Part shown: positions 1-8,650 of the stretch, piece by piece
How positions within the stretch are numbered: the stretch's first letter is position 1
Layout of the letters: each line of letters starts with the position of its first letter
NCBI GenBank assembly: GCA_910587895.1
Contig: CAJUOE010000107.1
Location: 1-46,704 of the forward strand
DNA from: an uncultured Lachnospiraceae bacterium
GTDB taxonomy: Bacteria > Bacillota > Clostridia > Lachnospirales > Lachnospiraceae
Direction of reading: 5' to 3'
DNA: 46,704 bases
Made by a program: the position numbers and the translations under genes
The notes under the pieces: generated by a model
What the model saw: only the letters and a program-made list of their open reading frames with translations
What the model was told of the DNA's origin: nothing
Database searches by the model: none

Positions 1-1
1 A

Positions 2-1000
2 ATGGAGGTATCATATGTTTGGAATTTATGGAGAAAGCCTGTTCCAATGCGGATTGATTGTGCTTGCGGCAGCAGCCTGGATAACTTTTTTGCAGAATTA
101 GACGAATTAATCGAAAAATATCAAATCAACGGCATTATTGTCTTAGATGAACTGTTTAGCGTTGATATGGATAACGTTTATGCATTTTGTGAAAGAATTC
201 GCCCATATAACCTGCATTGGCTTGTTCAAATGCGTGTGGATAAAATATCAAAAGAATTGCTTACAACCATGAAGGAGGCTGGATGTTATACCATAAGTTA
301 CGGTTTGGAAAGTTTCAGCGAAAAAGTCCTGAAAAATATGAATAAACATATTGACACCAAAGATATTGAACATGCCCTGCGCCTCACCTATGAAGTGGGC
401 ATTGACATACAGGGGAATTTTATATTTGGCGACCAGTTAGAAGACCGCCATTCTATCTATGAGACAATGAGCTGGTGGTTCCAGCATCCAGAATATGAAA
501 TTAATCTTGGAATGATAGAAACATACCCGGGATGCGGATATTATAACGACTGCGTGAAAAATGGAAACATCAAAAATGAAAAAGAATATCTGGAAAACGG
601 ACGTTTTCTGTATAACTTAACTACCATGAGTGAACCCGAGTTTTTGAAACTCTCTGTGGTATTGCATACCCTGAACTATTATTATCACAAAAATCTGGGA
701 CATATGCTGGACGCATACGAAGAAGATGGCAAAATTGTATTTGTAACCCAATGTGCCCACTGCGGCGCCGTAAATACATACCGGAACATAGACGCCAAAG
801 CTTTTGGAAATATCATTCTCAAATTAGGCTGCCGTAAATGCAACCACCGAAATGAATTTTATCCTCATGGCACAGAACCCATGAAGAATCATGAAAAACT
901 TGAATATCTTTGCCGTATGCTTGTTCATGCAAAAGATGAACATGACTTTCATATGGCCTATGATATATTGGTAGAAAACTATTTGCAGACTCAAAACTAA
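2..1000 (+). CDS. Radical SAM protein of the B12-binding type, 5'-truncated
   Basis: This is the C-terminal part (about 332 residues) of a radical SAM enzyme. The stretch with a DELF motif near residue 48, then an R-x-D, then a GLES segment near residue 101 and L-x-x-M-x-K is typical of the half-barrel of cobalamin-type radical SAM proteins. The CxxxCxxC cluster motif normally lies just upstream of this segment and is absent, so the gene very likely begins before the window; the ATG at base 2 has no ribosome binding site. The C-terminus carries two CxxC pairs (about residues 252-283), a zinc-ribbon-like element. It precedes a transketolase half and sugar genes on the same strand, about 50 bases away. 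Its DNA looks more AT-rich than the genes that follow. The substrate cannot be told. Confidence 0.7.
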   Translation: MEVSYVWNLWRKPVPMRIDCACGSSLDNFFAELDELIEKYQINGIIVLDELFSVDMDNVYAFCERIRPYNLHWLVQMRVDKISKELLTTMKEAGCYTISYGLESFSEKVLKNMNKHIDTKDIEHALRLTYEVGIDIQGNFIFGDQLEDRHSIYETMSWWFQHPEYEINLGMIETYPGCGYYNDCVKNGNIKNEKEYLENGRFLYNLTTMSEPEFLKLSVVLHTLNYYYHKNLGHMLDAYEEDGKIVFVTQCAHCGAVNTYRNIDAKAFGNIILKLGCRKCNHRNEFYPHGTEPMKNHEKLEYLCRMLVHAKDEHDFHMAYDILVENYLQTQN

Positions 1001-1052
1001 AAATATTATTCATGAAATTTTTACCTGAATTGCTGGAAGGAGAACGGCAGGA

Positions 1053-1967
1053 ATGAGAAATACATATTTAAAAGAAGTCTACAACCTGGCGTCCAAAGAC
1101 CGGAACGTGCTGTCGCTGGTCGCCGATAACGGATTGATTGTCTATGACGACTTTCGAAGGGATTTTCCGGAACAATATTATAATTTTGGCATTTCCGAGG
1201 GACACATGATCAATGCGGCAGCCGGCATGGCAAGCTGCGGCAAAATTCCCTTTGCCTATACCATCGGCGCGTTTTTGGCTTACCGCTCTTTTGAATTTAT
1301 CCGCCTTGACGTCTGCCTGCAAAATCTCAATGTTAAGATTGCCGGCATCGGTGCAGGAATGTCCTACGGCTATCTGGGGCCCACGCACCATGCGACTGAG
1401 GATATCGCCGTATTGCGAACACTCCCGAACCTCGTACTGCTCTCCCCCGCCACGGCAAAGGAGACGAAGGCGCTTGTAAATTACGCCTACCAGTGGAAGG
1501 GCCCGGTCTATATCCGCCTGGGGAACAACCTCAAGGAAGAATTATACACAGATGATATGGACGTAATTCCCGGAAAGGGCACGATACTGCGGGAAGGGAA
1601 AGACATCGCCATTTTTTCTACCGGCGATATCACCTATCATGTCATGACTGCTGCCAGGCGTCTTGCACAGGAGAATATTCACGCTACTGTTATCAGTATG
1701 CATACCATCAAACCTTTTGATGAAGAGTTGGTAACAAGAATCGCCAACACCCACGAGCAGATATTTACCGTGGAAGAACACAGCATCATTGGCGGACTGG
1801 GCGGAGCTGTCGCAGAGGTGATGGCGGAAAACGGCTGCCGCGCCAGACTAAAACGAATCGGGCTTGCGGGCGTATATGCGCACGGATATGGAAATCAGGA
1901 ACAGGTGCGTACCGCCAACGGCCTGGATGCAGAAGGAATCTATAACTCTGTCAAGAGTCATTTATAA
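1053..1967 (+). CDS. Transketolase, C-terminal subunit
   Basis: A 304-residue protein matching the pyrimidine-binding and C-terminal domains of thiamine-diphosphate transketolases. The GISEGHM segment near residue 49 carries the glutamate that activates the cofactor, and the TRIAN...EEHSIIGGLGGAVAE type segment marks the C-terminal domain. Split transketolases work as two chains; the N-terminal (diphosphate-binding) chain is not in the window and may lie upstream. A ribosome binding site AAGGAG lies 10 bases before the ATG. Transketolase makes sedoheptulose 7-phosphate, the starting compound of the heptose pathway encoded downstream, so a supply role is inferred. A DXP-synthase-like or other carbon-transfer role is possible. 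Confidence 0.8.
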   Translation: MRNTYLKEVYNLASKDRNVLSLVADNGLIVYDDFRRDFPEQYYNFGISEGHMINAAAGMASCGKIPFAYTIGAFLAYRSFEFIRLDVCLQNLNVKIAGIGAGMSYGYLGPTHHATEDIAVLRTLPNLVLLSPATAKETKALVNYAYQWKGPVYIRLGNNLKEELYTDDMDVIPGKGTILREGKDIAIFSTGDITYHVMTAARRLAQENIHATVISMHTIKPFDEELVTRIANTHEQIFTVEEHSIIGGLGGAVAEVMAENGCRARLKRIGLAGVYAHGYGNQEQVRTANGLDAEGIYNSVKSHL

Positions 1968-2006
1968 ATAACATATGTGCAGATAAGCGCACGGAACGGA
2001 GGACAA

Positions 2007-3119
2007 ATGGAAAACGAAAAATATATTCTGGATGGGAGCAAAGTATTATGGCACCAGGAGAGAATCAAAGAATGGAACTACGGAGAAGGGCGTATCGCCC
2101 CCATAACAATCGACTGCGCGTTGACAACAAAATGCAGCTACCGCTGCGTATACTGCTATGGAAAAATGCAGTGCATCAACCAGTCGGACAACATGGACAG
2201 GGAAACTATTTTCAACTTCCTGGATGACGCCGCAGAAATCGGCGTGAAGGGCGTCAGCTTTGTCAGCGATGGCGAAAGCACCTGCAATCCGCATTTGAAG
2301 GACGCCATTGTACACGGCTATGAGAAGGGACTTTCCATGGCGCTTGGCACCAACGGCTACCTGCTTAAAGATGAGGAACTGGAAGAAATTCTTCCCTGCC
2401 TGACATACCTTAGATTTAATATCTCGGCAGGCGAGCCGGAACGATATGCTTACATCCACGGATGTACCGAAAAATGCTACCACAAAGTCGTAAACACCAT
2501 TCGCAAGGCCATTGAGATTCGTAAGAAGAATCATCTGGACGTTACCATCGGCTTGCAGATGGTTCTGATGCCGGAATTCCGCGACCAGATTATCCCCCTG
2601 ACAAAGCTTGGGAAAGAACTGGAGGTAGATTATCTGGTAATCAAGCATTGCAGCGATGATGAGGAAGGAACGCTGGGCGTAAATTATGACGAGTATGATG
2701 AGCTGGTAGAAATTCTAAAAGAAGCAGAATCCTATTCTACCGATACCTATCAGGTATCTGCAAAATGGTCGAAGATTTTAAGCCACGGTAAGAAATCCTA
2801 CTGCAAATGTTTCGGCGCGCCGTTCATCATCCAGATGTCGGGAACCGGACTGGTCGCTCCATGCGGAATGTTCTTTAACGAGAAATATAAGAAATACCAT
2901 ATCGGCAACATCAAAGAGACCCGGTTCAAAGATCTCTGGGAAAGCGACCGTTACTGGGAAGTCATGAAATCCCTGACCGAAGACGATTTTGATCCCAACA
3001 GGGATTGTGGAACCCTGTGCCTGCAGCATAAGACCAATGAAGTTCTGTGGAACATCTATCAGAATCGTGAAATTCCGGAGGCAACAGGGCAAAAACCCAA
3101 TCACCTGAACTTTATTTAG
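2007..3119 (+). CDS. Radical SAM/SPASM-type enzyme
   Basis: A 370-residue radical SAM protein. The CSYRCVYCY motif near residue 42 (CxxxCxxC) binds the 4Fe-4S cluster that cleaves S-adenosylmethionine. The C-terminal third has spaced cysteines (KCFGAPFIIQ, APCGMFF, DCGTLCLQ) and a HIGNIKE...LWES segment, as in SPASM or twitch domains that bind auxiliary clusters. The chosen start is the ATG at 2007 with GGAGG four bases upstream. It lies between a transketolase half and heptose genes. SPASM enzymes act on peptides, sugars and other substrates, so sugar or glycoprotein modification is only an inference. Confidence 0.8.
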   Translation: MENEKYILDGSKVLWHQERIKEWNYGEGRIAPITIDCALTTKCSYRCVYCYGKMQCINQSDNMDRETIFNFLDDAAEIGVKGVSFVSDGESTCNPHLKDAIVHGYEKGLSMALGTNGYLLKDEELEEILPCLTYLRFNISAGEPERYAYIHGCTEKCYHKVVNTIRKAIEIRKKNHLDVTIGLQMVLMPEFRDQIIPLTKLGKELEVDYLVIKHCSDDEEGTLGVNYDEYDELVEILKEAESYSTDTYQVSAKWSKILSHGKKSYCKCFGAPFIIQMSGTGLVAPCGMFFNEKYKKYHIGNIKETRFKDLWESDRYWEVMKSLTEDDFDPNRDCGTLCLQHKTNEVLWNIYQNREIPEATGQKPNHLNFI

Positions 3120-3144
3120 GAACTATGGCAGGAGGCAGACAAAA

Positions 3145-4674
3145 TTGGAAAAGATTGTGACGAAAGAACAATTTAAGGATATCCGCAGGAAACTGCGCGA
3201 AGAAGAGAAAAAAGTCGTCCTTTGCCATGGCGTATTTGACCTGGTGCATCCAGGCCACATCCTGCATTTCGAGGAGGCAAAGAAGATCGGCGACGTGCTG
3301 GTCGTGTCCATCACCGCGGCTGAATTTGTCCGCAAAGGACCGGGACGTCCCTATTTCAATGATGAACTACGGCTGAAATTCCTATCTGAAATTCAGTGCA
3401 TCGACTATGTGCTTTTGTCGGAAGGATATACGGTGGAGGATATCATAGAATCCGTGGAACCGGACTGGTATGTGAAGGGCAAGGAATACGAACAGGCCAA
3501 GCAGGACGTCACCGGCAAGATTACCGAGGAAGTGGAGCTCGTTCGCGCCCATGGCGGCGATGTATATTACACTTCCGGCGAAGTATTCAGTTCCACCAAA
3601 TTGATCAACAATGCGCTGGAAGGGCTGCCGCCGGAAGTCCGGGACTTCTCTTTCGCTTTTCAGGAGAAATACAGTCTTGAGGACATCAAAAAATACACAG
3701 AACGCATCAAAGACATGAAAATTCTGGTCGTCGGGGACGCTATCATTGACGAATACGTTTTCTGCCACGTCCAGGGACTGATGTCGAAAGACAACGGATA
3801 CTCCACCAGATATATTAAGGAAGAGCAGTATCTGGGCGGCTCGCTTGCCGTTGCGCGCCATCTCTCTTCCTTCTGCGACAATGTAACCATCTCATCTGTC
3901 GTGGGAACAGAAGAAACGTTTCACAGCAGGTTCTTAAATGAACTGAGCGGAAATATGCGGGTGGATTTTGTGTGCAGCGAAAAGACCGAAACCATCGTCA
4001 AAAAACGCTACATTATGCAGAACGTGAAACGTGAAGAGGTTGACAAACTGTTTGTAATCAATAACTTAAAATCTCCCATGGAGATTGACCCCGAGGCGCT
4101 GACGCCGTTCAAAGACAAACTGAGAGAAAAAATTGACAGTTATGACGCTGTCATCCTCTGTGATTTCGGGCATGGCCTGATTGACGAAGAGGTCATGGAC
4201 ATCCTTCAGGACAAGGCGAAATACCTTGCGCTGAACTGCCAGACGAACTCGTCCAACTATGGAACGAACTTAATTACGAAGTACCGCAAGGCTGACGCGT
4301 TTGCTCTGGATGAAAAAGAACTGAAGCTGGCATTCTCCGATTACAAGAGCTCCCAGGAGAAATCCCTGTCCCGTCTGTCCGAACATTTACACTGTCCGGG
4401 ATGGCTGACGCAGGGCTCCGTAGGCGCTACGTTAGTGGAGGACGGCAAATTCTATCCCTGCCCGGCGTTTACGCTGAAGGTAAAGGACACGATCGGCGCA
4501 GGCGATGCATTTTTTGCAGTTGCGAGCGCTTACTGCGCCGCAGGGGCTCCCGGGGAAATCGGCACTTTCGTGGGAAATATCGCCGGCGCGCTGGCAGCCA
4601 ATATTATAGGTAACAAAGAGGCAGTGGAAAAAGTAAATGTGCTGAAATATGCCAGCACATTGCTCAATGTATAA
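3145..4674 (+). CDS. HldE-like fused nucleotidyltransferase and PfkB-family sugar kinase, swapped order
   Basis: A 509-residue two-domain enzyme. Residues 1-160 are a cytidylyltransferase-like domain with the HxGH motif (HPGH, residues 35-38) and SSTKLI near 149. Residues 190-509 are a ribokinase/PfkB fold with GDAIIDEY near 197, GGSLAVARHL, and the DTIGAGDAFF active-site motif near 450. Both domains match the HldE/RfaE pair that phosphorylates heptose 7-phosphate at C1 and then attaches a nucleotide, but E. coli HldE has the kinase first. The start is TTG with AGGAGG nine bases upstream. Together with GmhA and GmhB homologues downstream, it points to an ADP-heptose-type product; nucleotide specificity is not readable. 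Confidence 0.82.
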   Translation: MEKIVTKEQFKDIRRKLREEEKKVVLCHGVFDLVHPGHILHFEEAKKIGDVLVVSITAAEFVRKGPGRPYFNDELRLKFLSEIQCIDYVLLSEGYTVEDIIESVEPDWYVKGKEYEQAKQDVTGKITEEVELVRAHGGDVYYTSGEVFSSTKLINNALEGLPPEVRDFSFAFQEKYSLEDIKKYTERIKDMKILVVGDAIIDEYVFCHVQGLMSKDNGYSTRYIKEEQYLGGSLAVARHLSSFCDNVTISSVVGTEETFHSRFLNELSGNMRVDFVCSEKTETIVKKRYIMQNVKREEVDKLFVINNLKSPMEIDPEALTPFKDKLREKIDSYDAVILCDFGHGLIDEEVMDILQDKAKYLALNCQTNSSNYGTNLITKYRKADAFALDEKELKLAFSDYKSSQEKSLSRLSEHLHCPGWLTQGSVGATLVEDGKFYPCPAFTLKVKDTIGAGDAFFAVASAYCAAGAPGEIGTFVGNIAGALAANIIGNKEAVEKVNVLKYASTLLNV

Positions 4675-4685
4675 GGAGAAAAGAT

Positions 4686-5675
4686 ATGATTTCATTAGTG
4701 ACAGGCGGATGCGGATTTATCGGCTCCCATATTGTAGACAGACTGTTGGCAGAGGGACATGAAGTCCGGGTCATTGATAATTTTACCACCGGAAGGCCGG
4801 AGAATTTAAAACATCAGGAAGGCAGCCCGAACCTTACCATCTATCAGAAAGATATTCGAAACCGCGAAGATATCGTCCCCGTATTCGAGGGTGTTGACTA
4901 TGTCTTCCATATGGCGGCGCTGGCAGATATTGTTCCCTCCATCCAGAAACCATGGGAATATTATTCTTCGAACGTATTAGGAACCTATAACGTCGTAGAA
5001 TGTGCCAGAGAGGCAGACATCAAAAAGCTGGTTTATGCAGCTTCCTCCTCCTGTTATGGGATTCCCGACAGCTATCCGACCGATGAGAACGCAGACATCC
5101 GCCCGCAGTACCCTTACGCGCTTACCAAGCGGCTGGGTGAGGAAACCGTGCTGCACTGGGGACAGGTCTACAACCTGCCGGTGATTACCCTGCGGTTATT
5201 CAATGTATACGGAACGCGTTCACGGACGTCCGGAACCTACGGCGCCGTATTCGGCGTATTTCTGGCGCAGAAACTGGCGGGCAAGCCGTTTACTGTCGTG
5301 GGAACCGGTGAGCAGACCCGGGATTTCACTTATGTGACAGACGTGGCGGACGCTTTCTATACCGCAGCCATGTCCGATATCGTCAACGAGACATTCAATG
5401 TCGGAAGCGGCGGTACTTACTCGGTCAACCGGCTTTGCGAATTGCTGGGCGGAGAAGTTACCCATATTCCGAAACGTCCCGGAGAGCCGGACTGCACTTA
5501 TGCCAATACAGAGAAAATCGAAAAATACCTCAACTGGAAGGCGAAAGTCTCCCTGGAAGAAGGCGTGCAGAAAATTCTTGAGAATATTGATTACTGGAGA
5601 GAGGCCCCGGTTTGGACGCCCGATACCATCGACACGGCAACCAAAGACTGGTTTAAATACCTTGGCGACAAATAG
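4686..5675 (+). CDS. NAD-dependent nucleotide-sugar epimerase/dehydratase
   Basis: A 329-residue extended short-chain dehydrogenase. The GGCGFIGSH fingerprint (residues 7-15) binds NAD, an acidic residue follows in VIDNFTTGRPENL, and the catalytic YxxxK is Y144-K148 preceded by SSSCYG. The overall pattern is closest to the GalE/WbpP group, so a C4 or C6 epimerisation of an activated sugar is likely. AAGGAG overlaps the stop of the upstream kinase gene 11 bases before the ATG, showing tight coupling. It could act as the heptose epimerase (HldD role) or build another sugar. Confidence 0.82.
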   Translation: MISLVTGGCGFIGSHIVDRLLAEGHEVRVIDNFTTGRPENLKHQEGSPNLTIYQKDIRNREDIVPVFEGVDYVFHMAALADIVPSIQKPWEYYSSNVLGTYNVVECAREADIKKLVYAASSSCYGIPDSYPTDENADIRPQYPYALTKRLGEETVLHWGQVYNLPVITLRLFNVYGTRSRTSGTYGAVFGVFLAQKLAGKPFTVVGTGEQTRDFTYVTDVADAFYTAAMSDIVNETFNVGSGGTYSVNRLCELLGGEVTHIPKRPGEPDCTYANTEKIEKYLNWKAKVSLEEGVQKILENIDYWREAPVWTPDTIDTATKDWFKYLGDK

Positions 5676-5688
5676 ACGGAGGAACGCC

Positions 5689-6267
5689 ATGTACAAAGAA
5701 TACATTGATACACTGATGCAGACGCTTGATGCTACGCAGTTTACCTCCGGAGACGGAGAGGTTTGCGGCAGCTATGAAGAAGCCATGAAACATCTGATAG
5801 AGACATTCACATGGGTAAAAAGGCACGGGAAAACCACCTTTTTCATTGGCAACGGCGGAAGCGCTGCAATTGCCAGCCATATGACGGCTGACTTTATGAA
5901 AAACGGCGGCATGAAGACTTACAGCCTGTATGATAATTCCGTCACAACCTGCATGGGGAATGACTATGGTTATGAATATATTTTCTCAAGGCCCCTGGAA
6001 TTCCTTTTGAACGAAGACGATCTCCTCGTGGCAATCAGCAGTTCCGGAAATTCCGCCAACATCATCAATGCGGTGAACATTGCACAGGAAAAACATGCAA
6101 ATATCATTACTTTTTCCGGATTTAAGGATGATAACAAGCTCAAAAAGATGGGAAAATGGAACGTCTATGTTCCAAAAGAGCATTACGGCATGGTGGAATC
6201 CATTCATATTGTGATATTACAGCAGATTGTAGATATGATCATGGAACGGGACGGAGTTCAGCTATGA
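5689..6267 (+). CDS. gmhA: Sedoheptulose 7-phosphate isomerase-like SIS protein
   Basis: A 192-residue single SIS-domain protein. FFIGNGGSAAIASHMTAD near residue 59 and AISSSGNSANI near 115 are the phosphosugar-binding loops seen in GmhA, which isomerises sedoheptulose 7-phosphate to D-glycero-D-manno-heptose 7-phosphate. The length fits GmhA. The start ATG at 5689 follows the sequence ACGGAGGAACGCC, with GGAGG as ribosome binding site; an in-frame reading starting further upstream would run into the epimerase gene. Its last codons overlap the next gene as ATGA, so the two are translationally coupled. Context with the kinase and phosphatase supports the heptose pathway. Confidence 0.85.
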   Translation: MYKEYIDTLMQTLDATQFTSGDGEVCGSYEEAMKHLIETFTWVKRHGKTTFFIGNGGSAAIASHMTADFMKNGGMKTYSLYDNSVTTCMGNDYGYEYIFSRPLEFLLNEDDLLVAISSSGNSANIINAVNIAQEKHANIITFSGFKDDNKLKKMGKWNVYVPKEHYGMVESIHIVILQQIVDMIMERDGVQL

Positions 6268-6782
6268 AAAAACCGGTAATATTTCTTGACAGGGACGGCG
6301 TGCTTACGAAAGAAAAAAGCTACGTCCTGCGCAAAGAAGAACTGGAAATATTTGATTATGCCAGCGCATGTGTCCGCAAGATGCATGACGCGGGCTACCT
6401 GGTTCTTGTCATCACCAATCAATCCGCGGTGGCAAGGGGCATGATGACGGAAGAAACATTACAGGAAATGAATGACATCTTAATGGAAGAAACCGGCGTG
6501 GACGACGTCTTTTACTGTCCGCACTGGCATCCGACAGACGCCGTCTGCGATTGCAGGAAACCACAGACCGGCATGATACAGCAGGCAATGCAAAAGTATG
6601 ACCTTGATATGGAACATGCTTATTTTGTCGGGGACAGAGCCTCCGATATCCGAACCGGGCAAAACGCCGGCATCCAGACCGTACTACTGGAATCCGGCTA
6701 TGGAACGAAACGTCTGGAAGAAGAGGTAACGCCGGACTATATTTTTGAGGATTTACGGGATTTTGTAAAAAACAGGCTTTAG
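6264..6782 (+). CDS. gmhB: D,D-heptose bisphosphate phosphatase-like HAD protein
   Basis: A 172-residue HAD-superfamily phosphatase. DRDGV near residue 10 is the nucleophile motif, TNQSAVARG is motif II, the cysteine/histidine set in CPHWHPTD...CDCRKP is the zinc-binding loop typical of GmhB, and FVGDRASDI is motif IV. GmhB removes the C7 phosphate of heptose 1,7-bisphosphate before nucleotide transfer. The start overlaps the upstream isomerase stop by four bases (ATGA). It is the last gene of the + operon; a hairpin overlaps its stop codon. Confidence 0.88.
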   Translation: MKKPVIFLDRDGVLTKEKSYVLRKEELEIFDYASACVRKMHDAGYLVLVITNQSAVARGMMTEETLQEMNDILMEETGVDDVFYCPHWHPTDAVCDCRKPQTGMIQQAMQKYDLDMEHAYFVGDRASDIRTGQNAGIQTVLLESGYGTKRLEEEVTPDYIFEDLRDFVKNRL

Positions 6783-6806
6783 CATTATGCTATCGCCTGT
6801 TTTCTT
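6771..6806. terminator. Bidirectional intrinsic terminator between convergent operons
   Basis: AACAGGC (6771-6777) pairs with GCCTGTT (6795-6801), and an inner AGCAT/ATGCT stem fits between them. On the + strand TTCTTCC follows; on the - strand the stem is followed by a clean run of Ts. It can end both the heptose operon and the glycosyltransferase operon facing it. Confidence 0.8.
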
Positions 6807-6830
6807 CCTGTGAAACATCCGTTTTCCATG

Positions 6831-7934
6831 TCATATACTGCAATCTTCTATAATCTGGCTCTCATACACCGGATCATGAAGCTCTTTTACTTCATTTCCG
6901 CCTTCTGATTCATTGTTATATTTAAAGGGTATGTTAATGCGTTCCCCCTTGCCCGCACGAAACCACTCGTATTCCAGATCCAGATGACCGATGTCCAGAG
7001 CCTGATACCCTTCCACCGTAAGGTCGTAGGCCAGCACTCCTGCTGAAGGCCCCATGGCAATCAAAAACAGCGTGTCATCTCCGGCATGTTTAAGCGCTGC
7101 CTTTAAGATATCGTCATAGCGGTCAAAAGAACTGGTCGCCGGGGCAAGAATCCGTTTGAGCTCTCTGGCGCCGGCAAACAGATCGTTCCCCACACCTGCC
7201 CTTGTCTGCGCGCCTTCGACAAGAATGACCGAACGGTTTTCCCAGATTTTCTTCAAACGCTCAAAACGTTTCCGGGGTGCATCCGTCATATTATCCTTAT
7301 ACATCACATAGGGCCTTAACACGTAAGCGTCATAATATACCCGATCCTTCTCCAACAGCTCCAGATGCTGTTTTCTGGTCTCCCCGGCCACCATATAGAA
7401 ACGAATCGCATCTGCCGAAAAATCCGTATGCGCCTGCAAAGCGCCATAATTATTGGCGATCGCAACCAGTAGATTCGGATGATGGCTGTGCAGCACCTCT
7501 TCCAGCCGGATACCCAGTTTATCGTCCAGCTTTTGAAACTTCTGCCGGGCTTTCTTTACAATCTGCGAAAACTCACCGTCTCCAAACCGTGCGATGGATT
7601 TCCCTCCATGTATAATTTCGTCAATCGTTTCCTCTGCGCTGCGAATAACCGGAAACGAATACTCTTCCCTTTTCAGATTTGGATCTAACAGCTCGTATCT
7701 CAGATTGTCGCACCTTGCCTTGGTAATATTCTGATTGACCTCCAGCATGGTCTGCGCATTTGACATCTGGGTCACCTGCTGCATCATCTGCTGATAGAGT
7801 CCGGACAAATCACGAATCGCCTGAAGCATGACATCCGTTTGCCTGACATAGGACATGTTCACCTGCTCCATCTCTGACAGTTTTCCTTCCAGATATGAAA
7901 TTCGTTCCTCCAGATCCTCTCTCTTATCACACAT
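6831..7934 (-). CDS. GT-D fold glycosyltransferase (DUF1792 type) with N-terminal coiled coil
   Basis: A 367-residue protein. Residues 1-85 are rich in heptad-like leucine, glutamate and glutamine and probably form a coiled coil. A domain from about residue 115 contains SIARFGDGEFSQI, the signature of the GT-D/SP_1767 glycosyltransferases that extend O-glycans in streptococci. The ATG at 7934 is preferred over the GTG at 7943 because AGGAG sits eight bases before it. It overlaps the end of the upstream glycosyltransferase gene by eight bases and is the last gene of the - strand operon. A role in extending a protein-linked glycan is inferred from the family. Confidence 0.75.
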   Translation of the reverse strand: MCDKREDLEERISYLEGKLSEMEQVNMSYVRQTDVMLQAIRDLSGLYQQMMQQVTQMSNAQTMLEVNQNITKARCDNLRYELLDPNLKREEYSFPVIRSAEETIDEIIHGGKSIARFGDGEFSQIVKKARQKFQKLDDKLGIRLEEVLHSHHPNLLVAIANNYGALQAHTDFSADAIRFYMVAGETRKQHLELLEKDRVYYDAYVLRPYVMYKDNMTDAPRKRFERLKKIWENRSVILVEGAQTRAGVGNDLFAGARELKRILAPATSSFDRYDDILKAALKHAGDDTLFLIAMGPSAGVLAYDLTVEGYQALDIGHLDLEYEWFRAGKGERINIPFKYNNESEGGNEVKELHDPVYESQIIEDCSI

Positions 7935-8601
7935 CTGCCTCACTCCTCTTTCCCTCTATATATTCTTTGAGAAATATCTCCCGCTGCGCATAGTAATTCT
8001 GCAGGTTCAAAAGCCCGTCGTCATGTATGCACCAGGGACTGTCTGTGTGCGGAACGATAACCTGATATCCCTTCCTGCGAAATTCCATGCTCTGGGAAAT
8101 ATCATAAAAATCCCATCCACGAAACAAATCTTCCCGCCAGGGAATATCATACTGGGTTGCCATCAGAAGGCCATCCACTGCCTGTACGCTCTGGTATTCC
8201 CCTTCCACATTCCCGAACAGATAGGAGTCCGCAAAACACACGCTGTTGGAATGCAGCATCCCCACCCGGGTTCCATACCACATGATTCCCGTCTTTTCTA
8301 CTTCCAGACTTCCCACCATTCCGATCATCCCGATCTGGGGATTCTCAAACAACCGCACAATCTCATGGATAAAGTTCGGGTTTAATACAAACACGTCCTG
8401 ATGCAGGTATACCTTATACTTTGCATCCGACTGCTTCATGGCCTGATTATAACCGGAAGTCATGGAAGATGCGCCTTCCACCACAATCATTTCACGCTCA
8501 AATCCGTCTGGAAGATCTAACCGCTCCAGATAGGAAATACATTCATTTTTATATAAGTCATCATTGGCACACATAATAAAACATATTTTCTGCGCATTCA
8601 T
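7927..8601 (-). CDS. Glycosyltransferase, GT2-like (PF13712 type)
   Basis: A 224-residue protein starting CFIMCANDDLYKNECISYL, followed by GASSMTSGYNQAMKQSDAKY and VYLHQDVF. This is the pattern of the 'glycosyltransferase like family' PF13712, a compact GT-A domain in which the HQD segment stands for the usual DxD. It transfers sugars in the cytoplasm; donor and acceptor are unknown. GGGAGG lies 14 bases before the ATG, slightly far. It is coupled by overlap to the GT-D gene downstream. Confidence 0.78.
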   Translation of the reverse strand: MNAQKICFIMCANDDLYKNECISYLERLDLPDGFEREMIVVEGASSMTSGYNQAMKQSDAKYKVYLHQDVFVLNPNFIHEIVRLFENPQIGMIGMVGSLEVEKTGIMWYGTRVGMLHSNSVCFADSYLFGNVEGEYQSVQAVDGLLMATQYDIPWREDLFRGWDFYDISQSMEFRRKGYQVIVPHTDSPWCIHDDGLLNLQNYYAQREIFLKEYIEGKRSEADV

Positions 8602-8650
8602 ATCAGATCTGAATTCCTCCCATTCGATGCTGCATTACCATCCTGCAATT

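Noticed and set aside
4686..5675. Epimerase named HldD
   Set aside because: The sequence is a general extended SDR closer to GalE/WbpP; nothing in it singles out the HldD reaction.
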